A stretch of 64,000 nucleotides of DNA from Calycina herbarum (lineage: Eukaryota > Ascomycota > Leotiomycetes > Helotiales > Pezizellaceae): NCBI GenBank assembly GCA_001414485.1, contig LLEY01000094.1:124001-188000 (forward strand), given 5' to 3'. The position numbers and the translations under genes are program-made. The notes beneath the pieces were generated by a model. The model made no database searches and was not told the origin of the DNA. It saw only the letters and a program-made list of their open reading frames with translations. Every line of letters begins with the position of its first letter. The first letter of the stretch is position 1. This document shows, one piece after another, positions 43,022 to 55,261 of this stretch.

Positions 43022-45557
43022 TCAAGCAGGCAGTTCCACACGAGACTCAGCTGGTAGCTCAGTCGGTAAATCTAATCCCAATCCATAATTTCCCTCACCT
43101 CCAAAGATGGAGATTTCATCCTTCATTTTAATTGCGGTCCAGAAATGATAGCAAGCTAGACTACGTTAGAACCATATTAATGAAACGCAGCGAAGGGAAC
43201 GTAACTACTTACCATTGTAGTCGTAGAAATCGACCACCAATCCCTTGATTATCCTACTAGACGAGGACCGTTCTCTCAAACGTGAAAATGCTGGACCAGA
43301 GCTTGATTCAAATGAAGCAATCGTAGTGATGCTTCCTTGTGTAGTGCGTCTAGAAAGAGGGTTCGGGATAGCGAGAGCCCTTCCATCGTGGCTCTCGAGC
43401 GTGATAGTATGCTTGTTTTGCCGAGGTTCTGATGGCTCTTTGAATATGGTGACTAGAAGGCCACTTTAGAGACAGTTAGAACCAGGGTTTTGGGGAAGGC
43501 TTACCTGGCCATTCCTCAAAGTCGTCTTTTTGGTCAGGGGTATGTCGGAAGTAGAAAATGGAACGATTCCCGCTGAACGGGTCTAATAGAATTCGGATGG
43601 TTCCGACGCGACATTGGTCTTTATCAGTATTAGATTTTATGAAACGAACGTCTGCGCAGAACTTGACTTCTTTATTAAGAAGAAGACCTTGGAACTCTAC
43701 GAAATCTGCAAATAAATGTTAGCAAATGAACACGTGTGAAAAGAACAGAGCCTACCCTTCTCGTTGTAGAATTTGTAGATTGGAGGAGTTTGATATCTTG
43801 AAATCTTGTCGGGTTTCGTGACTTTAATATTATGAGCTCCTTGGAATTGCACTCTCCATTTGTGGTTTTTGTAGACATGCGTATTGTCGAGAAAAGGCTT
43901 CATGGAAGTCTCGGTCAGAGATGGTGCCTTCAAATCGACTCGATGCTGAATTTCGGTTGGTTTGTCTTGGCATGTCGAATTTATTGATTGCACCTCGCCG
44001 TCATCAAATCTGGTAATAGAGCGGATGACTGCCTTTTCTGCGTAACTATTTGTTGGACTTGAGTATGATCTGTAAATAAAAGTAAGCCGTGGGAAGGAGA
44101 CTTGCAAGACATTTTTAACTTACATTTGCACGCGAATGCAATGACTAAGACGGATCGAAGGTGTTGGTGATGACGAGGAGATTGAACTACTTCTTCGTTG
44201 CGGCGAATATCTAAAGTCACCAGGGGAGCTGGGGGAGGGAGTTAGATGGCTTCTGCAGCTACTTGGACTACTCTGAGGTGGACCATGCCATCCATCATAA
44301 GGGCTCACTGAGGGGGAGAGTGAGACTGATTTCTTTCGAGGAGGAATAGATATTGGGGTAGTTGTTGAAGCATCATGTTCTGAACTCGGCGCCAAAAGAC
44401 GCCCGGGGTGTAATATCTCTCTTTCTATCCTCGATTCCAGTTGGTTCCACGCATCGAGCTCACTTCTCAAGGCACTTCCAGGTTCGACTGTGACGTGGTG
44501 CAGTTCATTCGAAGAGATTTGAGAGTCAACGATCCCCACAGCGCTTCCTATTTGATTTCGCATATCACCTAGTCGGTGAAGGAGAGTTCTTAAAGATGCC
44601 GTTCCATCCGAGGTTTCGTCTTCTGGTAAACTCTCCATGGTTTCAACTCGTCGAACCCTCATCGACATATTATCAAGACGTCGTGAAATGAGACCCCGAA
44701 TTTCATTTTGGTCGAATGGTCCCGCATCGTTATCGTATAATGTTGCTGGTGAGACACTAGCATACTCTGCTTGGTCGTTATGGTTTTCGGGATGCCAAGG
44801 AAGGCCAGCTTCACGCCGAGGAGCTTCGATTGCTTGAAGGGGTTGTGGTGGCCTAAGAGCTTGGTCAAATTGCCTTAGCATAGGATAATCGATTTCATGA
44901 GGCTTAACACCGGGCTCGAGAGGGTGGGTGACTCTTTTGAGGTTGAGTGTAATGAGAGAAACAAGGTCTAGGTGTGAAGAGACCAATTTGAGATTCGATG
45001 AAAGTAATTCAGCATGCGATGTTCTATTGAATCATTAGAAATATAAGAATACTGAGATGGGGAGGTAATGCACACCTAAAATCTTGGACGATTTCATTCG
45101 TATCTAGGGCGACGTCCCAAGCGGACAGTTGAAGGAAGAACTGAAGCTTCTCTCGTAATCTTGAAACTTCTTTGCGTTCAAACGGCCATTGAACTTGATT
45201 GTACAGGTTGGTAATCTGTCCAGCGGAGAAGACGACCACTTGTAGCCATGTCGATCGACCCCTCCGATGACCAGTTGTACCGGGATTTGCTTGCTGGATC
45301 AAACTTATGTGCCTTTTGATGAAGATAGTTGCGTGTCGTTTCAGATCCTCATGGGAGGCATCTAGATTTTTGTCCTTGCTGCACAAGCTCTTCCGAGCTT
45401 CCCATTGATCTAAGCGACGGATGACTTCTTGGAACTCATTGAAGAACTGAGAAGCTTCAACCCTTGCATTTCGAGGACCATCAGAAACTGCCTCGTAGAT
45501 GTTATAGACGAGTTTGAATCCCGCGACAATATCACCAAATGACCAACCAAAACTCAT
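43022..45557 (-). CDS. 756-aa fungal protein with helical N-terminal domain
   Basis: Six exons (45557-45076, 45023-44124, 44069-43756, 43705-43505, 43452-43213, 43155-43022) give 756 aa. The N-terminus (MSFGWSFGDIVAGFKLVYNI ... SDGPRNARVEASQFFNEFQE) is an alpha-helical module of ~200 residues that resembles N-terminal domains seen on fungal STAND/NLR-like proteins, but no NACHT or repeat domain follows. The middle (about 260-450) is Ser/Pro-rich and disordered. The C-terminal third has beta-rich blocks (NHKWRVQFQGAHNIKVTKP, YKFYNEK, VKFCADVRF, SIFYFRHTPDQKDDFEEW, HTITLESHDGRALAI) ending YHFWTAIKMKDEISIFGG. Function unknown; a scaffold or immunity-related accessory role is only a guess. Consistent frames across five introns make the model solid. 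Confidence 0.8.
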
Positions 45558-47573
45558 GCTGCAGGATTATGAGTCCCCAGAATGCTGATTTCCATGGGAG
45601 TAGAGTGATGTTATGACCCCGATATTCGTGAGAGTTCAAACGCTCCGCTGCTGGATCATCGTGTTGAAGTTGTTTGGACGATAAGAGGCGGGGAGGGTGG
45701 GGGGTTTGTAGGTGATGTCTGCTTCGTCTTGGGGTCTCTGCAGGGCACCCTGCAAAATCAATATGCAGGTAGCGATTTAAGTACGAGATTCCATACGGTC
45801 TGGCCAAATGTGTCGCGTGCCAGTTTTTGATATCGCTGTTGAATGTTTCGATCTGTGAAGGGTAAATTTCTTGTGTTTCTCGAGCACTAACTTCTTCTCC
45901 TCTATTCTTGTGAAACTGAGACTCGGAATCCTTTACTACACCGTTGCCTGCTGAGAACGGCCAGTGGTCACCGACAAATGACTGAACACATGTGGCTGGC
46001 AGTACAGAGTAGAGGACGCCTCCCTCTATCTACACAGCCCCGGGGCAAATATTGAAGCGAAACAAGACCAAGGACAGCCACGGCCGCAAGACGAATAGAG
46101 AAATGAGGGATTTCTCAGAAAACTTTCCGACCGGTGAACATTACAGACCGATTTTGACGCAAGTTGTTCGCCCTAGCAAGGCATCACAGAACTGGAACTG
46201 GCTGCGCGTTGCAATCCCTCGGACGGCAAAGACCACTTACTTCTATTTGCTGACATCTTGAGCCGTTACATAGAGGCTGATGAAAAGGGTGGTGGGTGGT
46301 CGTGTTATGTTGTTGTCAGACGGCCAATGAAAAAGAGGAGGGTGGCCACGGGTTTCGCTTAAGAGGCACTAGTCCCGAAGAGGATTGGGTTACCTTGTAA
46401 AACAAAACCTCATTCGTGCTTCCACTCGTTCTTTCCTCCGCGATATCAATTCCAATTTTATGCAAATATGGGGAACACGCCCGAATCTGGTGACTTGGAG
46501 GCACGATGCCTGAATGATTTGAGCGATCGCACACCCAAGCGCTTGAAAGCTGCTCTCGAACCTCGTGCGTTCAGACTAGATCTTATTCGACAAGCTCGCA
46601 CAATGTTCATGGTAGGTGGCAACACCACCCATTCAGATCCAAGAACAATTTGGAGGATTATTTTGAACAGCCTCCGAGTCTATACGGAGGTGTGATGCAA
46701 TAGTTGGGTCGATCTCGGCTCAGGGTGAACGATAGAAACGACTTTCAATAACCATCAATTGCTCATCGAGAACCAGTAGAATCGACCAAGATATTCCCAA
46801 CAATCAAATATCAAATATCAAATTATCTGGATTAATGCATTACAGACATTAAGGGCTATTTACTGTCAGTCTCTCGCGACCTTGGCTTGCTACCTGCCCT
46901 CGTTCCCCGGATTACAAGGATCTATATTCAGAAGCATCCTCGAACCTGGACAGTTCATTTATTTAAACTTATCATTTATGAGCATCGGACGAACTCTCTA
47001 TACTACCCCCCCCCCCCAGAACTAAATGTCTGTGCACTCTACATTTAGTTCCGCGGGGGGGGGGATAGTAATATTTCCCCCGATACATTAACACAAAGGT
47101 TACACGAGCCCTCCTGACCCTTAGTTTTTCCCAACATTCTTTATGGGCGTGCTCGTTCCCTTCGTCCTATGTTTTGAGATTGACTCCCATTGAGTCACAG
47201 GTGGCTTGCGTCACTTGTCTTCTCATTCCGGTAAGGTTACCCGCACACCACCAAGCCGGGCAACGTGAGCCAGCCACCTCTATTGATTTAACCTTACCCC
47301 ACCAGGTGGGGGCACAAGCGGGAGCACTTATGTAGGGTAGGCTTCTTGTTCTCTCAGCCTTGTAAGTCTGCCTTTCTTCCCGGCTTCGTATTCACCCTTT
47401 TCTCTTCCATCTTTCCCAATGCTTCAATATAATGGCTGGCAACCATCACATTGATTGCCACAAACTATCCTTTCTTGAATCAAACCTCTGGTATTTCTCA
47501 GTCGTTCTATCTGTGTCATACATCAGTTAAACTCTCGTCTAAGTTCAAGGCTGTGAAAACTCTGGGCTTTGCA
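45558..47573. other. Long divergent intergenic region
   Basis: About 2 kb between the 756-aa gene (minus) and the phosphate transporter (plus). It contains a C-run/G-run hairpin (47001-47070) and short frames without domains. Confidence 0.4.
47001..47070. repeat. Imperfect hairpin with C-run and G-run arms
   Basis: About 29 bases containing a run of C and then GAACTAAATGT are followed, after 11 bases, by ACATTTAGTTC and a run of G, so the arms pair over ~28 bp with a small mismatch. It lies ~500 bp upstream of the phosphate transporter start. It may be a remnant of a foldback element or a structural element in the promoter; no function is assigned. Confidence 0.75.
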
Positions 47574-50127
47574 ATGCCGCTTTGGGGTTTCAGGTGGTTC
47601 AAACTTTTCCTCAATCCGTTTACAGATGACGACTTCGAGCATATCAGTGTACGTACTTACATATCACACATCCGTTCTTAGTATTAATCATCCAAAATAG
47701 GAATCGGATCGCAGATTGTATATCTTAGGTCGACTTGAGGATGCCGAACCATCCGAATGGTCGTGGATTATCGTGGTTGCGGGAGTCGGCTTCTTCACCG
47801 ATGCATATTCCATATTTGCTATAAATATGGTTATTCCGATGCTCGGGATAATTTATTATGGCGGGGAAATGCCGCGGAAGTACGAGACAGCTCTAAGTGT
47901 CGTTACTCTTGGTGGATCAATTATTGGTCAAGTAGCTTTTGGCTTCGCTGCTGATATTTGGGGGAGACGCAAAATGTATGGGCTGGAGTTGATTATTACA
48001 ATCGCGGCGACCCTAGTAAGTGACTTTGCTTACTTTCCTGGCGCTCTACTTTCGGTGGTCGTGATGAGCAGAGGTTCTTATACCTCTCCATGGCTATTTT
48101 GCTAATGAGAGAATTAGGGTTGTGTCATGGCTTCCAATGGAACTGAAAGCTCGATGTCGTTAATCGTCTGGCTCTTGGTTTGGAGATTTGTTCTTGGGAT
48201 TGGTATTGGAGCTGAGTGAGTAACCCATCCCCTGCATTGGTTTGGGGGTCGAATACCTATTAACCTTCAATACAGTTACCCTTTGTCTGCGGTTATATGC
48301 TCTGAGTAAGTCTAGTAAAACAACCCCCTGAGCAGCTCTAACATCCATTCAGATTCGCCCCGACACGTTTACGTGGAAAAATGTTGACTGCTGTTTTCAT
48401 GTGCCAACCTCTTGGTCAACTTGCCGCTACTCTGGTGACTCTAATTGCTGTAGCAAGTCAACGAAAGGGCATTCCATCTGATGCAATGCCGGATCACTGC
48501 AATACTGAATGTCTCAAGACAATGGATTCTACGTGGCGCTGGATTGTAGGCGTTGGTGTTATTCCTGCTGTCATAGGTATCTCTTCACTCAGAGCCGTCT
48601 TTTACTGTGGTTATATGTCATATTTTCCTCCTGCTAACAACAGTTTAGCATTGTGGTTTCGCTTGACTATTATCGAATCACCTCGATACACCGCAGATGT
48701 GGGTCGTGATAGCAGAAAAGCTGCCTCGGAATTACAGCAATATCTTCTGTTACAAGCTCAAGCACAAACTGGTGCCGGGTCGTCAACATCCATCAATATG
48801 GCGGGGTTGGAACCGAATGGTCACTCATTGAGACGTTCAACTTCTGGTGCGGCCTCAAATAACCCCGGAGAGGGACAACGCATTTCTGGGACCTTTAGCG
48901 AAGATGGCAACCCACGAGACTTTGCAACCACCTCATACCAACCTTCAATAGCCAGCCAGCCAAATGATAGCCTTGATCTGGAAACCCCAGAAGAAAGTAT
49001 ACCACCGCCAGAGCCTTCATGGGAAGAATTCAAACAATATTTCTGGGTGAATGGAAACCTCCGTACATTGATAGCAACATCTTTCTGTTGGATGGCATTA
49101 GATCTACCCTTTTATGGGTTGGGAATGTCAAGTCCTCATACTATCACCACCATCTGGTACGGAAAACACCAACCCAACTTGTCGATTTACGATTTAGTCA
49201 TTCACGACGTATGGCAAAGTCTTGTCGTTGTTTCTCTTGGAGCAATCGTGGGATGTCTCATCACACTATTTACTATCGACAAACTTGGTAGAAGAAACAT
49301 ACAAATGAATGGCTTTTTCTGGCTGTTCATTCTCTTCGTGGTAATTGGAGGTTCATTCAATCACCTGTACGAAATTGGTGGAAATGCGGCGATCATTGTC
49401 CTCTATATACTGTGTCAGATCTTTTTCAATTTCGGTATGTAAGCAAACTATTCTAAGGATTTCACCTGCTAACTATCATAAATGTAGGCCCAAATACCAC
49501 CACATATATTGTAAGAACCCTTTTGGATCTAGAATCTTGGGAAGCTTGCTAATTTTCGATAGATGCCGGCAGAATTATTCCCAACACGATACAGAGGTCT
49601 TTCTCACGGAATCTCTGCAGCCTTCGGGAAACTGGGTTCGGTTATCGCTCAATTGTTTCTAGCTTATATCGACTATGGACATGGTGTTAACCACAGTGTA
49701 ATTCAGAAGTGGCTTCCGTATTCATTACTGATGTTTGTTACCCGTCCAACACTTTTAATTTGATGACTAACATATGCAAAGATTCTCGGTATTCATGCTT
49801 CTCGGACTCTTTGTAACCTGGAAATGGATTCCTGGACAAGAACACGGGCCGGACGGGAAGGTTAAAACCTTGGAACAATGGGAAGTTGGACGAAATACCC
49901 CAAACGGCTTTGCGCAAACAAAACTTGCGAGAGTGACAAGGAAAATTTGGAAGGTTCTGGCTCATGTTGTTGAGGCGATATACTTATTTCTAGATAAGTT
50001 GGCGGGAGGAGATGAGAAGGAGATACGCGAGGAAGCCAGAAGAAACGAGAGGGAGCTGAGGGAAGTTGGTGGAGGAATTAATGGTGGGGTTGTACCAGAT
50101 ATGAATGGTGATGGTCGGCCTAAATAA
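47574..50127 (+). CDS. Pho84-like phosphate:H+ symporter (MFS, PHS family)
   Basis: Nine exons (47574-47648, 47701-48015, 48118-48215, 48276-48305, 48353-48576, 48649-49434, 49488-49510, 49563-49732, 49782-50127) give 688 aa. Exons 4 and 7 are only 30 and 23 nt. Family blocks: WSWIIVVAGVGFFTDAYSIF (TM1), IGQVAFGFAADIWGRRKMYG, GIGIGADYPLSAVICSEFAP, a long central cytosolic loop (about residues 275-385, Ser/Asn-rich), DLPFYGLGMS, LITLFTIDKLGRRNIQ, FFNFGPNTTTYIMPAELFPT and TRYRGLSHGISAAFGKLGS. These match high-affinity fungal phosphate transporters. An ATG at 47451 is in frame, but the start at 47574 matches the family's short N-terminus. Plasma membrane; probably induced by phosphate shortage, though no clear CACGTG site was seen. 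Confidence 0.93.
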
Positions 50128-50289
50128 GCTAAACAAGCTGGAGCTAGTTTTTAATAGAAATTTGGAGTTTATATTTTGAAGAACTCCGCACTCGGAGCTT
50201 CTTCGGAGAGTCGGAAGGTTTTCGCTTGGGACTGGTTTCGTTTTCAAGCTGTGGAATAATATCCACAACACCTTTCAACAATTCTAGTC

Positions 50290-51805
50290 TCATAGCTTGC
50301 TCTCAATGCCAATTCCAACATCTCTCAGGTCCTTCACTATATCTCCAGGTCTTGTTACGTTCTTCTTCCATTCCCTTTCCCCCATCTGCCACTCCTTTCT
50401 TACCCCTCTTTCCTTGCCTTCCATGGCGTCAGCGATATACGAACCTATGGTGGGCAGAAACTTGAAGCCATGGCCACTATCTCCTGTTCCTAGAAGTAGA
50501 TTTGAGTATTTATTATGGGGTGAAATGAGAAAATGCTCATCCGCCGTGTCCGTACACCAGCAGATTCTTGCTCCCCGGAGGGGACGGTCGGAAAACTGTG
50601 GCATCACAGCGGCGATGAACTTGCGAATATCCCTCTCCGCCTCCTTCGGTATGCCATCTTCGGGGTGGTCGCTCGCATATCGTGGAACAGAGTATGATAC
50701 TCCATTCTCGTTCGTGGCAGTCTTGGATTCGTAGCCTTGCGTGGCGTTACATATTTTGATCCATCTCGATTTGGGATCTGGCTCGAAGAAGAAACCAAGT
50801 TCATGGTTATCTACCACTGGCATACCTCGATATTCTTCCGCCTCCGCTGGCGTAAGCTCGATATGGGCAAGTGTCCAACACTTGGACCATAATTGGGTAG
50901 AGAGCTCTGGCAAGAGTCCTGGTGACGCGGCGCCAGTGCAGAGGATATAATGTGTGGCTTCGAGCACTTTTCCAGATGCGACTTTGATTCCAACGAGTTG
51001 CCCACCTGAAATTTGGAGACCAGTCATCGTACCCTCTGAGCCCGAAATAAACCGTACTCCTAGCTTTTCGGCCTACTCTGTGTTAGATTGATTTGGACCA
51101 AGCGGGGTGTTTCTACCTCTTCAGCAACCAACTTCAAGGCAACGTGCGCATTTACCCAGCCTACCCAGAGGTCAGCTCTGTTTCTTTAAAAACAACCCAG
51201 TTTGCTGTACCAGCCTGCTTATTCCACAGTCCTTTCCAGGTTGAAATATCTCCAGCATTTCTCAATTGGGGAGCGTGCCGAATCAGGTCTTCCGGGGTAT
51301 CCACGAATTCTATCCCCTCTACTTCATCGTTTCTTTTCAAGTTTTCATAAGATCGCTTGAGGTGCTCGGTCGCTTCTGGGTCACCGGAGGTTGTCACAAG
51401 CCATCCAGTCTCGTGAAATACGTCGTTCCACATGGGATCTCTCCATGCTTGAATGGCCTCCAGAGCTGTCGAAATGGTCAGTCATTTCTGCATTGGTGGA
51501 AGAAGTGGAAACAAACCCATTTTTGCATACAAAGGCTGGTCATATTCTGTTCGAACAATCTTGTTCAAGTCATACCCAGCACTGTCTGGACTCGGATCTG
51601 TCCAGGTCAGCATGAATTCGTTGTGTAAGCGGAATCTTTACATGGGTGCTTGTCGACGCAAATCACATTCTTATATCCCCTTTTCGCCAAGTGGAAGGCC
51701 GTACTTGCTCCAAATGTTCCACTGTTTGAACGGTCAGGGAGATGACTAGGGGAGGAATGATTCAGCCTACCTGCCGATAATCAAAATAGAATCGTCTTTT
51801 GCCAT
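50290..51805 (-). CDS. Fructosyl amino acid oxidase (amadoriase), peroxisomal
   Basis: Six exons (51805-51771, 51721-51642, 51597-51517, 51465-51211, 51160-51117, 51072-50290) give 425 aa. The FAD-binding N-terminus reads ILIIGSGTFGASTAFHLAKR, followed by PSPDSAGYDLNKIVRTEYD. Later blocks are typical of the family: ELGFFFEPDPKSRWIKICN, GARICWCTDTADEHFLI and LLLGTGDSGHGFKFLPTIG. The last three residues are SKL, a type-1 peroxisomal signal. The enzyme oxidises Amadori products (fructosyl amino acids) to free amino acid, glucosone and H2O2. The 50-nt fourth intron restores QAGWVNAH. Expression is probably nitrogen-regulated (see the GATA cluster in the shared promoter with the OPT transporter). 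Confidence 0.93.
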
Positions 51806-52317
51806 TTTTTCAATTTCGGAATCGATGAGTATAGAGCTTCGCGTCTTTCCTGTACGAAATCGGCGACAGAGGTTAGATATCTTCCGAGTTTAATAAGAGT
51901 AAGCTTTCATCTTTTCTTGCGTCTTAGTGGGCTGATCGGCCCCATCTTCCAAGGTGGGGTAAATATCTGCCGATCGAGGAAGGAGTGGGGTTTACAATAT
52001 GAAAAGCTTCCAAAAGCTTTTCATTAAGCTTTATTCTGCCCGCGGCGTGATAACCCCCATTATCGAAAAGCCGTGTATTGTGGAGACATTCGTCTCATTA
52101 TACTCAACGTTGCTGTCTATCCAGGCATTGGGATGATAACAATGCGGAGTATTTATGGAGACTTCACTTTGAGCTCAAAGTTATCGTGTGTATCCCAATG
52201 ATAACAATCGGGTGTCGCGTACACCTCCAAGTCAAATGAGACCATAAAACGGGGCAGGTTTCCCTTTCACTCTAGATTTGTGCGTTCTCCCTTTCATGTT
52301 CCTCTTTTTATCTCTCG
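51806..52317. promoter_or_regulatory. Bidirectional promoter with a cluster of GATA sites
   Basis: This 512-bp gap separates the divergent starts of the amadoriase (minus) and the OPT transporter (plus). HGATAR elements, the binding sequence of AreA/NIT2-type nitrogen regulators, occur at 52048-52053, 52060-52065 (reverse), 52134-52139, 52181-52186 (reverse) and 52199-52204. Two of them lie in a repeated context, ATGATAACAATGCGG and ATGATAACAATCGGG. Co-regulation of peptide uptake and fructosyl amino acid breakdown by nitrogen status is the natural reading, but it is inferred. Confidence 0.6.
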
Positions 52318-55261
52318 ATGGCGTCTCAGACAACCTCCCATGATCTCGCTGGCGAGCCGAGTACTGATGGCAGTCTACACGGCGTTCCATCGTCCACGGA
52401 CGATAAGAAAGTAGCATTGACATCCGCTCAAGCAATCGAAACTGCTCTCGGAACCATTTACGAGGAGTTTACCATCGATTCAGATAATTCTCCGTACGCA
52501 GAAGTGAGAGCCAATGTGCCGAATATTGATGATGTCGAACTTCCTGTCAATACTGTGAGGATGTGGTTTTTGGGAATCGTGTTTACAATGGTAATTACTC
52601 TTCCTCCCCTAGGATTTGACTGGCGTTTGATTGCCCCAAAATATATGGGGCACATGGGAGATACCATGAACTGATTGGTACCTAGCTTGGCTCTGGAATC
52701 AATCAATTCTTCTCGATGAGATACCCTAGCGTCACCATTACCTCGCTTGTTGCTCAACTGCTGAGCTTTCCCCTCGGATGTCTCCTCGCAAATGCTTTGC
52801 CTGTCAAGACTTTCAAAGTATTTGGACGATGGGATTTTACGCTCAATCCCGACAAGCATTTCAACATCAAGGAACACGCTCTTATTACCATCATGTCAAA
52901 CTTGAGCTTTGGGGCCTCTTGGGTAAGAAATTAACCCTGTGTATTGTTTTGAGTTCCAAGTAACTGATAATACGGCAGGCAACGGATATCATCCAAGCCC
53001 AGAAGGTGTTTTACAATCTCCCAACCCCTGTAGGATACCAGATACTACTTGCCTTGAGTATGCAACTCTTTGGACTTGGAATTGCGGGTCTCGCATACAG
53101 ATTTATCGTCGAGCCTCCCCAGATGATTTGGCCTGCAACTTTGGCGAATGCCGCACTATTCGAAACACTTCATAGTCGTGTGAATGTCGAAGCTGATGGC
53201 TGGAAGATTTCCAGATATCGTTTTTTCCTTTACGTGTTCTGTGGTAGTTTCATTTGGTACTGGCTTCCGGGATTCATATTCACAGCATTGTCCACTTTTG
53301 CTTTCGTCTGTTGGGCTGCTCCAAGTGAGTATATCTCAATCTTTGTTGCGTGCTGTTGGCTGATTTTAAATAGACAATACTGTTGTCAACAATCTTTTTG
53401 GGATGTCGACCGGACTTGGACTTTTGCCGGTTACTTTTGATTGGAGTCAGATTGCGTATAATGGTTCACCGCTTGTAGTTCCTTTTTGTAAGTCAGAAGA
53501 TCTGTTTCGTGATTCGGAAATGCTCACGGTTTTTGGTGTAGGGGCTCAAGCCAATGTGTTCTCGGGTTGGGCATTTAATTTTGCCCTTGTAGCACCTATT
53601 CTTTACTACACCAATGCTTGGTAAGTTCAAACATCTTTAGTCAAATTATCAATGTTTACATTTAAACAGGTATTCCTCATACATGCCACTTTCCGGATCC
53701 GATAGTTATGACAATACTGGGAACATTTACAACGTATCACTGATCGTTGATGCTCATGGTGATTTCATAGCTGATGCATACGAGTCTTACAGCACTATTT
53801 TTATGCCAGTCACGTTTGCGCTAGGATATGGCCTTTCTTTCGCTGTCATGACTTGCTTGCCGGTACATGTCTATCTTTATCACTGGGACGATATCAAACA
53901 GGCTTTCAAGGGGACTAATAAGAAGGATATCCATGCGAGGTTGATTTCACATTATCAAGATGTAGCATGGTGGTGGTACGCTGGTATGACCGTAGGTTTT
54001 AAACTAAATTCCTTCATCGTACGCTAACGTAAGTTAAAGGTCATTGTTATTGTGTTAGCAATCATCACCCAGGAGGTCTGGCATACCGAGATGCCTGTCT
54101 GGGGTGTTCTCTTGGCGTTCGCGATGGCAGTTTTATATGTGATTCCGGTAGGAACTGTTTTCGCAGTCGCAAATTTGAACAGCAATGTTCTTACTGTGCT
54201 AGGCGAAATTATTTCTGGTTACTTAATTCCTGGAAAGCCAATTGTGATGCTTATTTTCAAGGTAGGTTTTGAACGCTTCTAGATGTGCTTCAATGGTTGC
54301 TTATTCTCTCCTCATAGTTTTATGCATATACTGGTCTCAGTCAAGCCATGAACTATTCTTCCGATATGAAGGTATGTTTCTGGTAGTTCGATAACCAAGT
54401 ACTTAGCTAAATTGATGGTCTGTAGCTTGGACTGTACATGAAAATCCCACGACGAACTCTTTTCACTGCCCAATTGACTGCCTGCATTTTGGGAAGTCTC
54501 GCGCAAAGTAAGTTGGATTACTAGCCTGTGTTTTCAAATGCTAACGTTGGCATTAGATGGTGTTCTACTATGGATGCTTGGACACATCAAAGACATTTGC
54601 GACGCCGATCAACCAAATGGTTACACCTGCCCTCAAGGACGTGTAAACTTCACCAGCTCAATTATCTGGGGAGGTAAGTTCCATTCTCTCGCTACAATTA
54701 ATACTTTCTCACATGCTCCCTCTTTAGCAATCGGACCAGCTCGTCTATTCAGTGTAGGAAAGCAATACTCTGGACTTCTTCACTTTTTCTGGATCGGTGC
54801 TTTGTTACCAATCATCACCTTCTTCCTCAAAAAACGGTTCCCTAGGAATAAGATTCTTAAATCTATACATTGGCCTTTGTTCTTCGCTGGTACGGGTAAC
54901 TTACCACCTGCGACCGGGATCAATTATACGACAGCTTTTGTGGTCAGTCTAGTGTTCAATAAAATTATTAAATCCAAGTATAGAGCATGGTGTAAGTATC
55001 CCCCCAGGCTATTTCTCAATCGTCGCTTTGGAGTTCTTCGCTGATAACAATGTTACAGGGGGTAAATATAATTATATTTTATCTGCAAGTTTGGATTCTG
55101 GAGTCGCTGTTTCGGCAATTATTATTTTCTTCACCGTCATTTTCCCAGGAGGGAAGTTGGATTGGTGGGGAAATAACGTCAGTGGGACGACGATTGATGG
55201 GATGGGGACACCGTTGAAGGCTTTGGCAGTCAATGCAACGTTCGGGCCCGCGAAGTGGTGA
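52318..55261 (+). CDS. OPT-family oligopeptide transporter (Isp4-like)
   Basis: Twelve exons (52318-52590, 52686-52922, 52979-53324, 53374-53487, 53542-53620, 53670-53991, 54040-54261, 54318-54371, 54426-54507, 54557-54673, 54728-54991, 55059-55261) give 770 aa. The family's entry block appears as LGSGINQFFSMRYPSVTIT, then FTLNPDKHFNIKEHALITIM where most OPTs have NPGPFN-KEH; this copy is atypical there (Asp-Lys-His replace Gly-Pro). Many helices follow, with KIPRRTLFTAQLTACILGSL, CPQGRVNFTSSIIWGAIGPA, LKSIHWPLFFAGTGNLPPAT and WWGKYNYILSASLDSGVA. OPTs import tetra- to hexapeptides, or in the Isp4 group glutathione-like peptides, with protons across the plasma membrane. It is divergent from an amadoriase with a GATA-rich shared promoter, suggesting nitrogen scavenging. 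Confidence 0.94.

Noticed and set aside
43045..43075. tRNA D-arm-like string GGTAGCTCAGTCGGTAAAT
   Set aside because: It is coding sequence for the C-terminus of the 756-aa protein; no acceptor, anticodon or T arm is present.
45532..45807. 91-codon minus-strand frame overlapping the start of the 756-aa gene
   Set aside because: No domain; sits in the promoter/5' UTR of that gene.
46468..46695. 75-codon plus-strand frame (MGNTPESGDLEARCLNDL...)
   Set aside because: Plausible composition but no homology recognised, no splice or promoter support; not enough evidence to call.
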